From: Pomphorhynchus laevis
Lineage: Eukaryota; Acanthocephala; Palaeacanthocephala; Echinorhynchida; Pomphorhynchidae
Length of the DNA: 64,000 nt
Assembly (NCBI GenBank): GCA_012934845.2
Contig: WNNJ02003587.1
Location: 1 to 64,000 of the forward strand
Direction: 5' to 3'
Below the pieces are notes generated by a model. It was not told the origin of the DNA. It worked only from the letters and a program-made list of their open reading frames with translations, and searched no databases. This document shows positions 20,835 through 32,313 of the stretch, in pieces. The position numbers and the translations under genes are program-made. Within the stretch, counting starts at the first letter, position 1; every line of letters starts with the position of its first letter.

Positions 20835-23800
20835 ATATTTGTGGTATGAGGAAAGTCGATTGCTTTTACTCAACTATCTAGAAATACACAATTTGACATT
20901 CTCCCTGGCTTCTTTCAAAAGATTCGATCGTAATCGTCGAGGTAATTAGGTGTTTAAATCATTCTTCCATACCTACTAAATTTAGCTTCTTGGGACGATG
21001 TGATTTTGCTATTCTCCCGATAAATCTTCGGTGGTAAAGCGCTATTTGAACTTGTCTCATCCACGTGACTTGGCATCGTTCTCTCATTCGCAATGCATGC
21101 TTGATTATAATCTCCGGACTGTGTTGAGGAGTCATCGATGAAGTTGACCACATCGTGAGGAATCGGCTGCTGAGATCCATAGACTTCGTTGTCGACACGC
21201 GGGAACGGGGCAAAGTGTTTCAAGGACACCACGGTCTTCAATCCGTCGGAGCGTTCTATGCGCGCTGTTTTTAAATTGCTCTTCTCGATATTCACTATTT
21301 CGGATTTGTCGTCGTACTTACTGGTAGCAACGTATCTCTTCAAAACCGCAAGATCTGGATTTAGCAGCCATTGTGTGACATTGTTATTCGAGCTCGTTCG
21401 CCGTTCAAATTTAAGGAAACGTTCGTGTGGCGTACAATTAGTGGCTACACACAATAACGATCGTATTGCATGCAGGGCCAGAGGTAAACATTGCTGCCAC
21501 TGCGTGATATCGATCCTTCGGCTAGCTACTGCAAATTCGATCGTTTGCCAGATGGTGCCGTTCGAGCGCTCTATCTGGGAAATTCCAGTCGGGTTTTACG
21601 GACTGGAGTGACTCAACGTGATCCCGTGCCTTAGAAGAAAATACTTGACATTTCGTGCCATAAATGCGGGCCCTTGCTCGCAATGTATGCACTCCGGAAG
21701 ACCGAATAAGAGAAATAGACTGTTTAAACCGTGGATAACTGTAACGACCGACATATCATTATACGCAAACCGGAACGGATATCTCGAGAATTCGTTTATC
21801 ACTGTGAGTAAATATCGATTATTGTTGTAACTGGGAAGAGGACCTTTAAAGTCCATGAAAATCATTTCAAAAGGACGAGTGGCTCTGATAAAATGAGCAG
21901 ATTATATCTGATGATACGGCGGTTTTAGCCTTTTACATGTAGGACAGCTCGAAATAATCTGTCGCACATCAGAAACCGGGAATGGTAAATTCCTTGTTCT
22001 TACAAAGTGATGCAACGATGTAACGCCTGGGTGACAGTAGGTGTCGTGGATTTCTTTTAATTTGTACAGATCGTTAGACGTACATGTCGAGCATATAATT
22101 CGGGATAGCGCGTCAGCAGTACACTTCTCGGAGCCGGGACGATAGACTATATCGAATGAGAACACAGCCAGTTCCATCTTTCACCGAGTTAACTTATCGT
22201 TTTTGATTTGACTGTGGTGAATCTCCTTGAAATGAAGGAAACGCTTCGTTGATCCGTTATCACGCAAAAATGTTTTCCCTAAAGTGACACCATGATTTCA
22301 AGGCTTCGACGATGGCTACCGTTTCTTTTTCAACCGAAGAATATGTGCGAGCTGAGACTTGGAGAGTTTTTGAGAAGCAACAGGGTGATCGTCTTGTGAC
22401 AGAACTGCTCCGATTGCGTGATTAGACGCGTCTGTTTCAACTGTGATTGGCTTGTCAGGACCAACTGTTGTAAGTACTGCATCATGTACGTCGCGACGCA
22501 TGTCTTCAAATGTCTCAACCGCTTCGCTATGTAATGGGAACAACCGGCATTCGATTAATGGTCGAATACGTTCGGAATAGTTTCTTATCCATCTTGAATA
22601 ATGGGCGAACATCTCCAGTAGTATCTTCATCTCTCTTTCGCACGTTTGTTCCGTCATGTCTCGGAGTGGCTTAGTGCAGGCAGAATCTGGACGCAGTTTC
22701 CCGTGTTCGATTACATAACCGAGAATGCTCAGACGAAGGGTACATTTTTCACACTTCTCAGCGTTCAGAGTTATGTTGTATTTCTGGATGGCTTTCAACA
22801 GATTGTTAAAGTTATGGGCATGGTCGGGAATAGAATGACCACACACAACCAAATCATATAGGTAAGCAAAGGTACCATTTAGATTTTCCTTTTGAATGAT
22901 CTAGTCGATCATCAATTGGAACACGGCGGGAGCGTTCGTGAGGCCAAACGTAAGCCGCCTGAACTGGTACAAGGATCCGTCGGCTTTAAACGCAGTGAAT
23001 GATCGGTCGTAGTGGTGCAGCTCTAATTGGTAATACGCCGATTTTAGGTCAAATTTACTATAAACAGAGTATCGAGCGATTTTCTCTGAAAGCGTATCGA
23101 TTCGACGTAGGGGAAAGCGTCGAGCATAGTAAACTTGTTGATAATTGTGGCATAATCAACCGCTAGCCGCGGTTTGGCGCTATTGCTATTGACTACGACG
23201 AACTGTGCCCTCCATAGTGCTTGACACCTTTCGATGATTTTTTCTTGTAGCGTCCTGAGATCTTCCCATCTGATGAACTTCATATGATGCGGTGTATATA
23301 TTCTGGATTTGACCGCTACTGGACAACCGTCGGATGTCAGGGACGAAAAATGAAATGGTGTCTGGATCTTAATAGCACATATAGCTCTCATAGTCAGCGG
23401 TGGTCTTACTCCGTTGAATTTCATAGTGAGTGATTCATGATTCGAAAGAAATGAATGTCACAGAATAGTCACTGCACAAATTGTTGAGACACAAAAAGCG
23501 TACGGACTTGTATTCTGCTTCCTTGATGGTCACATCGGCGGTACAGCAGTAACGTATAGCGGATCCGTAGTCACTGGACGCCATGAATACTTTGTGCTTA
23601 AAGGGAATTCTTGTTAACTTTAAGCGTGTCGCCACTGTATTGTCAAAGAAGTTCTCGCCACTGCCTGTGTCTATAAACGCCATGACAGTAAAGTCGTTAA
23701 GACGTACTTTAATTTTTGCCCGGACTATGTCGTCAGATTTGGCGGCAGATAATGAGAGGTTAGCAAGAGGCGGATATTGATTAGACTGTTCGATAGTTGT

Positions 23801-24650
23801 TGCAGCGGAACGAGAGAGCGATAGGGTCTAACCAGCATACAATCGAAAAGTGACCGATTTTATTGCATCTTCGGCACCGCGCAAGCATTGCGGGACATTT
23901 GCTCTGCGGGTATCGATCCCGTCCACAGAACATGCGTATTTCACGTTCGAGACTAAAGCACGAAGATGAAGTACCTTCTGTGTTACTTTGTTCGGAGACT
24001 GCTGACACATGTGAATCTGACATTCGATATGCTTCAGCATTTAATTGTGCGGACTCGTATTATGGCCTTTTCAACTGCAGCCTGCAAGGTGAGCTTGGGT
24101 ACCTCAAGCAATCTTTGCCTAATGTCGCCAGATCTTAATCCAAAAATGAATGCGTCAAGGACAAATATGTTGCGATGTTCGTCGGCTTTTACATCTTTAA
24201 ATTCGCAATTCTTGGCCAGCTGATCCAATGCCTGAACGAAATCATATATTGACTGATTCTGGAACTGTTTGCAGGAGCTTTAGCTAAACACGTTGAAATA
24301 CTTCGTTTCTTAGCTTCAGGTACAAGTCATCCAGTTGTTGTAGCGCGAGTTATAGTCATTGGTCTTCGAAATGTAGCTGTAGACGCTAGGCGACACGTAA
24401 TTTATAAGTATATCGAGCCTATCGTTTTCGTTTAGGTCGGTAAGTTTCGTCAGATACTTTTCGCATCACGGTTCCCAATGTGTCCATGAATTTTCTGATT
24501 CGTCTGTGTTGATCGGCGTTGCAAATGTTTCAGGTTTGAATAGCTTGTCCATATCCCGCAAAGACCACCACAATAGTTGAGTAAACTGTGGTATGAGGAA
24601 AGTCGATTGCTTTTACTCAACTATCTAGAAATACACAATACGACAATATT
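20835..24650 (-). mobile_element. Gypsy-type LTR retroelement fossil (right copy)
   Basis: Single-copy version of the fossil at 4187-11025, about 3.8 kb, with the same ATATT target duplication (20835-20839, 24646-24650) and 59-bp LTRs (20840-20898, 24587-24645). The purine tract lies next to the 3' LTR. The putative self-priming site is at 24573-24585, complementary to 24612-24624 in the LTR. Part order on the minus strand is gag with two CCHC-like knuckles, protease (FIDTGSG), reverse transcriptase, RNase H (ETDASNHAIG), integrase zinc finger and integrase core (MDFKGPLP, INEFSRYPF). It is broken in several places, roughly five to ten. There is no envelope gene. It is older than the segmental duplication, and the LTRs differ at 2 of 59 positions. 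Confidence 0.92.
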
Positions 24651-25002
24651 AAAAACTTATAATTGTTGTATAAGATTTTATATTATAAATTGATTGTTCA
24701 CTCATTAGGACCAAAAAACATATTTTATTAAAATTATATAAAAATTTTATTAAATTTGCCTGAGGAAGTCGTCGCTGCTTCTTCGATAAAGCACTTGAAG
24801 CGACTGTGCCTAACATGGATGGAGAATCGACACTCGCACTTTATCGGATATCTTAAATCCTGCCGATCTTTATGCTGAAAATTTACTAAATTAATTTATA
24901 ATTTTTTTATCAGGCAAATCAGCTTCACAGCTAACGCCGCTTATTTAAAAAAATGATTTATTTTATTACGTTTCTACACATTAAAGCTTACCCGCTAATG
25001 GG

Positions 25003-25640
25003 TCAATTCAGTTCCGAAAGAATAAAAAAATCATGACTGTAATGTGAAAGAACCTGATGAAATCTAGTAGATCGCATAGCCCAAAGACTTGCGGACGCTA
25101 CACGCGCTATCTTCGAGTTGATTTTTATTCTCAGGTTGGTTATCACCTCGTGGTAATTAAGAAGATTCCCATGAGCTATCTTGCTTGCGATCGTTTTCAG
25201 AACAATGCTTGCCTTGTTGCCAATGCCCCCGGATGTATAGAATACTAGAGGGATGAACCCACTGTGTTCAACATTAGTTACACATTCTTCGTGTTTGGCA
25301 ATTTTCCGTGCCTCGTTGTAATCGAAAGCTGATACAGGGATTCTGCTTTTGGTAAGATTGAGTATGAGAAGAAAATTAACATCATAAAACGTTCGCTCAA
25401 ATCTATCTCCAAACAGTCCAGAACATACAATATCAAATCGCGCGTTTTTATCACGAGTGGTAGTATTTCTTGTAAATGACATATCAGAGACACTCGATAA
25501 CAGAGGTTCAATCGCGACACAAGAATAAATGTCAGACAAGGATCTAGCAATTACATCACGAACAGCATTATGACGAATCGTAGACAAACCTCCTCATTTA
25601 CAAGCTAAAGCGTGAGTAATGCCCATCTTATTTCCACAAC
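25003..25640 (-). pseudogene. R2-group LINE: zinc finger and restriction-like endonuclease
   Basis: The zinc-finger-like segment CSCG...HALACK is followed in frame, across one stop, by RHNAVRDVIARSL (RHN motif), VAIEPLLSS, ARFDIVCSGLFGDRFERTF and FYDVNFLL. The Asp of ARFDI and the Asp of FYDV would be the metal-binding residues of a PD-(D/E)xK-like nuclease. The C-terminal half, HSGFIPLVFYTSGGIGNKAS, is also conserved in relatives in other invertebrates. The open piece spans 25003-25587. The shadow frame at 25278-25550 is not real. Confidence 0.72.
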
Positions 25641-25655
25641 TGCACTGTTGAAATG

Positions 25656-26213
25656 TCAATTTTGTGGGGGTCCACTCGTATCGACAGCATATGCATCCTC
25701 GAACTCAATAGAACTTAAATGGAATTTTTCAGATCGAATCGGTAAGGAGTTTAAAAATGAAGACGCACCTTTGACTGACGCGTGTGCAATTGAATTTACC
25801 ACATCGATATTCATTCGCGTAAGTGCAAGTTGTAGCTTGTATTTAAATTCCTGTTCACGACGACTTGAGACACTTCGCAATGTTGCTGTCTGATGTTGAT
25901 TTAGTGCGTCTCCTGCAAGACCAGAATCATATGTAGCACAGAGAGACTGCCAGCAAGAGTACTCCAACAAATATAAATTAGTCGGATCGTTTATCCTTAG
26001 TCCACCCATTTTGAGAGGCGAAGAAATGACAGTGTTCCAATTGGTGTCAATATTCCTCTTTGTTAACTCTGGTAAAAACTTATCATAGATTGCCTTTTTA
26101 AGTCTTGTAAAATTCGAAGGATTAAGATTATTGACACGCATAAAGTGTGTCCATTTAAATTGTATCGATTTTACAAGTCCTGAATATGCAGTAGGATGAT
26201 CAATTCTTGACAC
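25656..26213 (-). pseudogene. R2-group LINE: thumb and linker region
   Basis: 185-codon open piece between RT and endonuclease, helical in character. Recognisable blocks are SLVKSIQFKWTHF-like (KSIQFKWTHFMR), LPELTKRNIDTNW, MGGLRINDP (conserved PxxxGGLGIRxP-like block), LLEYSCWQSL and REQEFKYKLQ. The family retains GGLGIRDP-type blocks here between thumb and zinc finger. It ends at a frameshift immediately before the CSCGNKMGITHALACK zinc-finger-like segment. Confidence 0.65.
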
Positions 26214-26955
26214 TTCGGTTAATCAATCGATTATACTAATCCAAGATTGACAATTTATAGAAGTGGATTCAGCGACGAATTCGTTCGAGCCAATAGGAAC
26301 TCCGAGGATTGTAATTCCATGTTAAGTTAAGTTGATATCTGTTAGGTAACTTAAATTTGAATGGTCATCATGAGTTAGCAGCTGTGTTTTCGAAGTGTTT
26401 ACATAACATCCAAATAGGGGCCCTTATCATAAAGGATATCCCATACCATTTGAAGATCGTTTAAACTACCAACAAAATTGGAATCGTCGGCATAACAACG
26501 TTGCTTCACGTTTGGAACTGCTTCTCTGATCATATTAATTAGTGGTAACGAATACATTGCATAACCAGCCATTGCGAATGGTCACCCTGAGTGAAAACCC
26601 CGCTAGAAAGAATAATGCAACCACCCAAAGTCATCTCTGATTGTGTCATATAAATGTTAATCATTGTAATCGAAAAAGATGGACATGTTAACGCGATATT
26701 GTGCAACGCAGCAACCCGGTTTATCGAGTTATAGGCATTCTTTGCATCAACAGCCATGATACAGTAATCGTGATTTTCATTAAATGCGTGACGAATTGAA
26801 TGAACAGCGTATTCAAGCCCACCCTTTTGAGAGGCCGCTAGTTGAACTAATCCTGCTGCGTCTTGTAAATCCTGTTTTATTACTTGCAGTAACGTCTTGC
26901 AGATTATTAGCCTTGCGACATCGCATACACCTATATGGCGTATTCCTCCTGACAT
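26214..26955 (-). pseudogene. R2-group LINE: reverse transcriptase palm and fingers
   Basis: Open piece 26539-26955 reads IRHIGVCDVARLIICKT (finger motif, usually RPIGVGE), LVQLAASQKGG, MAVDAKNAYNSINR (first catalytic Asp) and FTQGDHS (LTQGDP motif), after which the frame shifts. The second catalytic motif, CYADDSNFVGS, is readable at about 26480-26500 in the following frame, then LTHDD and LGVPIGSNEF. The catalytic residues survive, but at least two frame changes and a stop make the enzyme unreadable as one product. Confidence 0.72.
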
Positions 26956-26969
26956 TTTGCTAATCGCGA

Positions 26970-27761
26970 TTAACCTGCAAGCAGTATATGACGCCAGTAA
27001 ATGGCGTCATATGATAAAATTCCTGACGCAGTGTCCTCCAAGAGTAACGACGATCCAGCAGAGCATTTGCCGTGAGTCAATAGACTTATATATTGTTTTT
27101 TCCAGTCGGGTAATTTGAAATTTGCTTGCCATAATTTAAACTTTTTTTGCAGAAAGTGAGCCTCGTCGAAAAGCTTAGAAAAGCGGGATTGGCGCCACAA
27201 AGACAATCGACGTTCAAGGGTTTTACGAATTAGTGCAAGTTTTCTTGTGAGTATGCGCTGGATAACACATTGACAGAAGACTGTTGCTTCTTTAAGTTTG
27301 TCTACATTTGCACAATGATCGCGAGCTACCCCAAAATAGAAGGACAGAAGACATTCGATGAATTGTTGACTGGCAGAGCATTGTGCTAATGTAAACAGAT
27401 TCGGTTTCCATTGTAACACAGTACTGTAATAATCATTTGGTGTTGACGATACAGCGAATCTTCTGATATTAAATGATTCACTGCTGATCATATCCAATCC
27501 AGTAACGTGACTTCGAGTACTAGTGGATTCAACTACGGGACCACTTTCCGGTGTATCAACTGAAGTAAAAGTAGTTACATCATGCCGTGTTAAACTGTGT
27601 ATGTTGGTCGACGGCATCGCTGAAATCCTTCTTGTACAATTTAGGGCTGAACAATTAACAAAGTTACTATGATTACAAGCACATACACAACCCTTACACT
27701 TAGCTGCGACAGAATTGCAGTTGCAACATTTCGGAATTGATGAAGGTTTACCTCTAGGCAT
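26970..27761 (-). pseudogene. R2-group LINE: N-terminal Cys-rich region
   Basis: 263-codon open piece starting at an ATG with no in-frame codons needed upstream. A cysteine-dense block at residues 12-42 (CCNCNS, CKGC, CAC, NCSALNC) should bind zinc and nucleic acid. It is followed by a Ser/Thr-rich linker and then a helical, basic region (CQCVIQRILTRKLALIRKTL) that leads into the RT. In R2-group elements the N-terminal zinc fingers help position the protein on target DNA; here that role is inferred. The frame is lost at 26970, shortly before the reverse transcriptase. Confidence 0.7.
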
Positions 27762-28315
27762 TTAACTTTGTATATTGTCTGTAAAATATTGTATGTAGTT
27801 ATAAGCAAAGAATTTGTTAATTATTAATTATTTCTCAAACTTTTTTCAAGGAAAACACGCCTTGTGTTTAATAATAATTTTCGATAACGGCTGTTGTCAT
27901 CAATAGGAACCAAATTACATTAATTTTTTTGTTCGTTCTTACGTTTAAATGGTTCCACAACCTGTAGATCGTGGTTTATACTTTTACATCTCGTTTCTAC
28001 TGGAGGCTCGTAAATATATGTTTCAAAAATGAGAATATATAAGCAAAAATCGAAGGATTAGTACCACATAAGGAGAGGATTCTAGCAGACGGAGGCCAGC
28101 GGTCTTATCACATGATCTCTATACATTTCTCTTGTTCGAACACATCACCTCCTTCAAAGCTTTGTGCTTCCAGTCTGAAGGAGCCTTCCACTGACCGTCT
28201 TCTTAAAGGACTTACGCTTCCGAACTCCACACCGCAGCCAAGGTCATAGCAGGTGAGACACCTTCGGAAATAATCAGAGAAGTTTAGTGGTAATAAACTT
28301 GCTTTTTATTAAGGA
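27762..28315. other. Unassigned sequence upstream of the R2-group LINE
   Basis: Probably includes the 5' end of the LINE just above 27761. A less AT-rich stretch at about 28080-28260 has no open frame or structure I can name. Confidence 0.4.
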
Positions 28316-28999
28316 TTATTTTCTTTCGAATTTCCAACACGTTACTGTATCAGAGAAACAACCACAACCGGATGTCTCAAGCCTTTTTAGAACCATTCTT
28401 TTTTCCACGCTACAGCAGTAGTAATTTCCAGAATCGTTGCTGTCCTCAATCAGCGCTATAGTCGCAAGGTAGTCATTCCCATAACCGTTGAAGTCATTGT
28501 TTCTGTTATCTAATAGAACATCAATTACACCGACAATATTAAAGGTATCTACAGTGTCAACCTCTGAACTATAAGCCCAGATGTCCTCACAATGCTGATC
28601 ACTGTGGTTTCCCGTTCTGCTATCACTAAGAGCATCATCACACTCTCTTTCAGTTTAGATTCTGTTATCAGACAAGTCTTCAGATCGTTCATCTGCATCG
28701 TCGATAGATCCCACGTTGATTTTTCCATGAACATATATAGTGTCATCACTGCACTCGATAAATAATGCATCACAATCGTAACCTATGAACCCATGGGAGT
28801 TGACTTCGAAATGATCAATGTAAAAACGCAAAACAACCTTCGAATTGAGAGAATCCAACAAGGAATGTTTAAGAGAGCGTTCGAAGCGTTCAGAAAAATC
28901 CTCCCGATCATCCACAGTATCACCCTGACGACTGTCCAGCGTTGGCCATGCCTTCAAGAAAAATTCGTAAGCAAAATTCATTAGACCAGCTTCCCCCAA
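28316..28999 (-). pseudogene. Unidentified acidic reading frame with one stop
   Basis: 228 codons in one frame interrupted by a single TAA at 28655-28657. The first 114 codons (from an ATG) and the remaining 112 read as one continuous acidic, Asp/Ser-rich protein. Visible pieces are FAYEFFLKAWPTLD, LRFYIDHFEV, YDCDALFIECSDDTIYVHG, then after the stop HCEDIWAYSSEVD, DNRNNDFNGYGND and DSGNYYC, ending FSDTVTCWKFERK. There are no transmembrane segments or signal peptide. I do not recognise the family. It could be a host-gene exon or pseudogene or part of an unknown element; base composition is less AT-rich than its left neighbours. Confidence 0.45.
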
Positions 29000-29011
29000 T
29001 TTGTCGTAAGC

Positions 29012-29080
29012 AAGTAATAAGTTACTTACTTATTTGTAAGTAACTTTTAGTTGTTTTTAAAAGTTACTTACAAATCCTTT
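29012..29080. repeat. Small inverted repeats
   Basis: AGTTACTTAC and GTAAGTAACT flank a short centre near 29028-29050, and a second inverted pair (AAGTTACTTACAAAT and its complement) follows. These form overlapping hairpins immediately upstream of the Jockey-like LINE. Function unknown. Confidence 0.5.
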
Positions 29081-29111
29081 TGAAGCTCCGACATGCACAA
29101 TTTCTCGTTAA

Positions 29112-30240
29112 ATGTATCTTTTTGGTAAAATTCTGTTCCAACAGCTCATCGATATAATTAATGGCATAAATATATTCGTATTTTTGAGATGTGGATCTTC
29201 TTATATTGATGAGAATTTTGAAAATTTTGGGGAATTACTTCCCCCCGATCCCCGAGATTCCAAATTTGGGGATAATCATTTTAAAAAAGCCTTTAGAAAG
29301 ACATGCACTATACAACAAATTTCTAAGAGAGTTTGCACACAGTATGAAAAACCGTGTAGTCTACAACTTAGTTAGATATTTTGACACCAGCATAAAAATT
29401 TCCTTCGCTACCCAGGACCTCCTGGAGAGCTTTGAGAGGTACTTCGTCGCTAACTTCTGCGACATTGCTAAATTTGAGAGGAAACCTATTATGGCCTCCC
29501 TAAAAATAAGTAATCTTCCTACACAGATGGAGGAAGAAGACATCCATCTCATTAGTAAGACTTACAAGATAAAAAACGTACGTCCCCTGTTGGGGAGGAA
29601 CGGTCTACCAATTAATGTTGGATTCTGCTCCGCCGTCATAGGGCAGGCTGAACTCTTGGAAAAATCCCCCTGCAACCCCTTTATGGGCTTTAACCTCAAA
29701 TTTAGAGTGGTTGGCAAGGAAGAATACACCTACCCGCACTGTAGTGTGCTGGACCACACTACAGTGCGGGTAGTGTGGTCCAGTGCCCCCATTTATGAGG
29801 GCACTGGGGGCACTGAACCTCCGGCTGCAGTGCGGTCCAGCGCTGTGAGAAATGTGGTAGTGAAGATTGCCCCTCTGCCGAGTCCTCGCCTCCATGCACA
29901 AATAATCTGGCCTGCTCCAACTGCGGAGGAGCGCATCCCGCGTGAAGTAGGAAATGCGAGCATTTCAAGAAATATCATTTACTATTCATCAAACCCTCCA
30001 AGCCGTCTAAGCCGGCACCTGATTATTTTTCTCAGGCAGCAACCAGCATGTCCGACAGCGAGCTGTTGTCGATTATGGATCAGCGTTTGGTTTCGTTTCA
30101 AAGAGAGGTCCAAGCGTTGATAGCGGCCTCTATATCAAATCTATTCGTAAATCTAGAACTTCCTATTTCTTCACTCAAGACATCGATCAAAAGGAGGGCC
30201 TCTGCTCACGCCGTTCCTCAATCAAGATTGGTAAGTTGAT
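29112..30240 (+). pseudogene. Jockey-like LINE: ORF1
   Basis: ORF1 of the LINE whose ORF2 follows. The best part (29191-29730) contains a gag-like domain: ASLKISNLPTQMEEEDI, VRPLLGRNGLPINVGF, SAVIGQAELLEKS. In another frame after 29840 the zinc-knuckle block is readable (RCEKCGSEDCP, then CSNCGGAHPA), so a frameshift separates the domain from its knuckles. The frame change coincides with a set of nested inverted repeats at 29730-29813. Jockey-type ORF1 proteins bind RNA and DNA through such knuckles. GC content is clearly higher than in the surrounding AT-rich elements. Confidence 0.7.
29730..29813. repeat. Nested foldback inside LINE ORF1
   Basis: A 16-bp perfect inverted repeat (CCCGCACTGTAGTGTG and its complement around CTGGAC) is followed by a second hairpin (CAGTGCCC...GGGCACTG). 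Together they repeat pieces of the local sequence in both orientations, as template switching or a local foldback duplication would do. Confidence 0.8.
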
Positions 30241-30399
30241 CAGGCAGAAACAATGGGGAAATGATGATACTGCCCAGGGGCAAGTGCCAACCCTAGATAA
30301 AGCTAGCGGTAGGAAGAAAAACCTTCCTGCTCCTAGATCTGTCTAGGCTGGCAATCCCCCATCCAACTAATCCATCACAATGCAGAGTACTCATGAGCC

Positions 30400-32313
30400 T
30401 TTTTCACTGAATATCCTTTAGAGGAACTCGGGAGGTGCTTCTGCCCTTAGACTTCTATCTGGTAAAGATGCAGATGTTATAGTCCTTCAGGAGACGCGGT
30501 CTATCCGTCTCCCACGGGACATTACTCGATTCATTCCAAAGCATATCTGTTCCTGCTATACTTCGTACATAACCCCACCTCACTCCTCTTCATCTCAAGG
30601 ACTCTTAACCTTAGTTAAGTGCTCCTTAAGGTCCTCCCTCTTGCTAAACTACTCATGTCCAGCCCTGTCTTGCTTGGTAGTTTCACTTAGTAATAACGGT
30701 AAACGCTTCAGTCTAGCCAATGTCTATATTCGTCCATGGGAGATTCACAAGAACCGTAACCTTCTGGATGGTATTATTGACAGCGGTTATGACATGATAC
30801 TGGGGGACTTGAACGACAGAACAGGTGGTTGGATAAATGCAGCACTTCGCAGAGCTAGGAACGATTACTTTATTCACAAACCACCTGCCCCCACCTTTCA
30901 TTGCACATCAACAAATTCTATCCTCGACATTTTACTACTTCACTCGAGGTGGTTGTTAAAAACCCTCTGCACGGAGCAGTCGCGCCAGCAATTGTCCACC
31001 TCTCATGACCTAATTCGTTAGAGAATTGAGAAAGATATGTTGCTTCAAAGGAGGTTTCACTTTGATCCAATCAGAGTGGCCTTCTTTCAAGCGGCTCTCC
31101 AACTCTTTCCCCGAATAGGAAATGAGAGTCTGACCAAATTTAATACCTACCTCTTTTCGCAATTTATTCTCGGGTCTGTCAGCTTTTGACATCCGATCAG
31201 AGAAGAGAGGTGGCCGTCACCATGCTTTTAGCCTCCCAATCCGATGTAGCAGTCATTAATATTAGTAAGCGTGTTTTTATTCCTAAGAAAAAATCCTGCT
31301 CATGCCCTAAAGATCTGCGACCCATTTCGATTCAAAATGCCCTCGTGTCGATTTATGAAAAAGCGCTTGCGCGTAAAATCCGCGACTACATGAGTAGGCG
31401 TAATTTGATCCCTCCTGGTTTTCATGGGTTCGTTAAAGGTCGCTCGGTTCATTCAGCAGTAGGTGAAGTATGACAGTTTTGTCGGGAGAATAGCTATCGT
31501 TTAGTTGTGGCTGTTTTCCTCGACTTTTCTGCTGCATTTGACCGTATCTCCATTTCCTTTGTGATCTCTTCTCTCAGGTATCTCGGGTTGCCTGCGAGAA
31601 TTGTGAACAGGGTGGAGATTCTGCTGTACACCAAGCAATTTTACTATGAAGACGACCCTGATGCGCGTCAGTTCTACCCTATTACGGGTGTACCTCAAGG
31701 ATCCCCACTTTCTCCTATCTTATATCTTGATGCCTCTATAAAACTATTCAAAATATTTAAAAGCGAACAACGTCTAGTGGTATATGCTGATGATACCACA
31801 GCCCTATTGTCTGGACGCAGGTGCAAAGACATAGTCTCGGACATCAGCCGTTTCTTTTTAAGATTAAAAGACCAGTTACCCAAGTTCAATCTTATTTTAA
31901 ACTCCGCCAAATCGCAGGTGGTTGTATTTCATCGCACCCCTGCAACAAAGCAAAAGCTCAAGAGATTAGCACTCTCTGCCCTCTCTTCCATTTTGATTAA
32001 TCAACCACTCCCTGTCTTCACCAGTCGAGTAAAATACCTGGGGTTCACCGTTACGGTGAACTGGTCGGCGAAAGCTGACCTGGATAGACTTAAACGTATC
32101 CTGAAGAAAGCTAGATGGGCTCTGAAACGGGCCCAGCATCTGTCATTGAAAGAAAAAACTCAGATGCGCCTTTGGGGCACCTGGGCTATTTCGGGATTAG
32201 TCTTCTTTTCGAGGGGACGTCCCCCAGAGCAAAGGCTAAGGTTTCTTAAGCTCCTCGTCTCTCGTTTACCCAGCATAGTCCATGCCGACTGGACTCTTCG
32301 GGAAGGGGGGTGA
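30400..32313 (+). pseudogene. Jockey-like LINE: ORF2 (endonuclease and reverse transcriptase)
   Basis: Endonuclease domain 30400-31021: VIVLQETRS (catalytic Glu), SLANVYIRP and MILGDLNDR, with the end of the domain less clear. Stops near 31021 and 31190 interrupt the frame. RT pieces: LRPISIQNALVSIYEK (31300s), GFHGFVKGRS, then an open 268-codon frame (31507-32313) with FLDFSAAFDRI (residues 4-14), GVPQGSPLSPILY (61-73) and VYADDTTAL (92-100, catalytic Asp pair), followed by a thumb region with KYLGFTV and LKRILKKARWALKR. The reverse transcriptase core is open, but the product is not continuous with the endonuclease. No clear 3' tail was found after 32313. Confidence 0.82.

Larger units (their letters stand above)
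16567..25672. repeat. Segmental duplication, right copy
   Basis: Second copy of the block at 1-12052. It is the more conservative copy. The YIDD reverse transcriptase is open over 228 codons here, the gypsy fossil is present once, and the R2-group LINE continues past the end of the duplicated block to 27761. The left edge coincides with the palindromic MITE-like repeat, but because the other copy starts at the window edge the true boundary cannot be fixed. Confidence 0.93.
24651..27761 (-). mobile_element. R2-group LINE with restriction-like endonuclease
   Basis: One retroelement on the minus strand, coding from 27761 to 25003 with a 3' untranslated region to about 24651. Order: Cys-rich N-terminus, reverse transcriptase, zinc finger, RHN and restriction-like endonuclease. 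R2-group elements encode a single ORF, nick DNA with a C-terminal PD-(D/E)xK-like domain and insert by target-primed reverse transcription. Several frameshifts and stops split this copy into four main open pieces, listed separately. The left duplication copy retains only the 3' end (11026-12052). Site-specific insertion, common in this group, cannot be judged from one locus. Confidence 0.75.
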
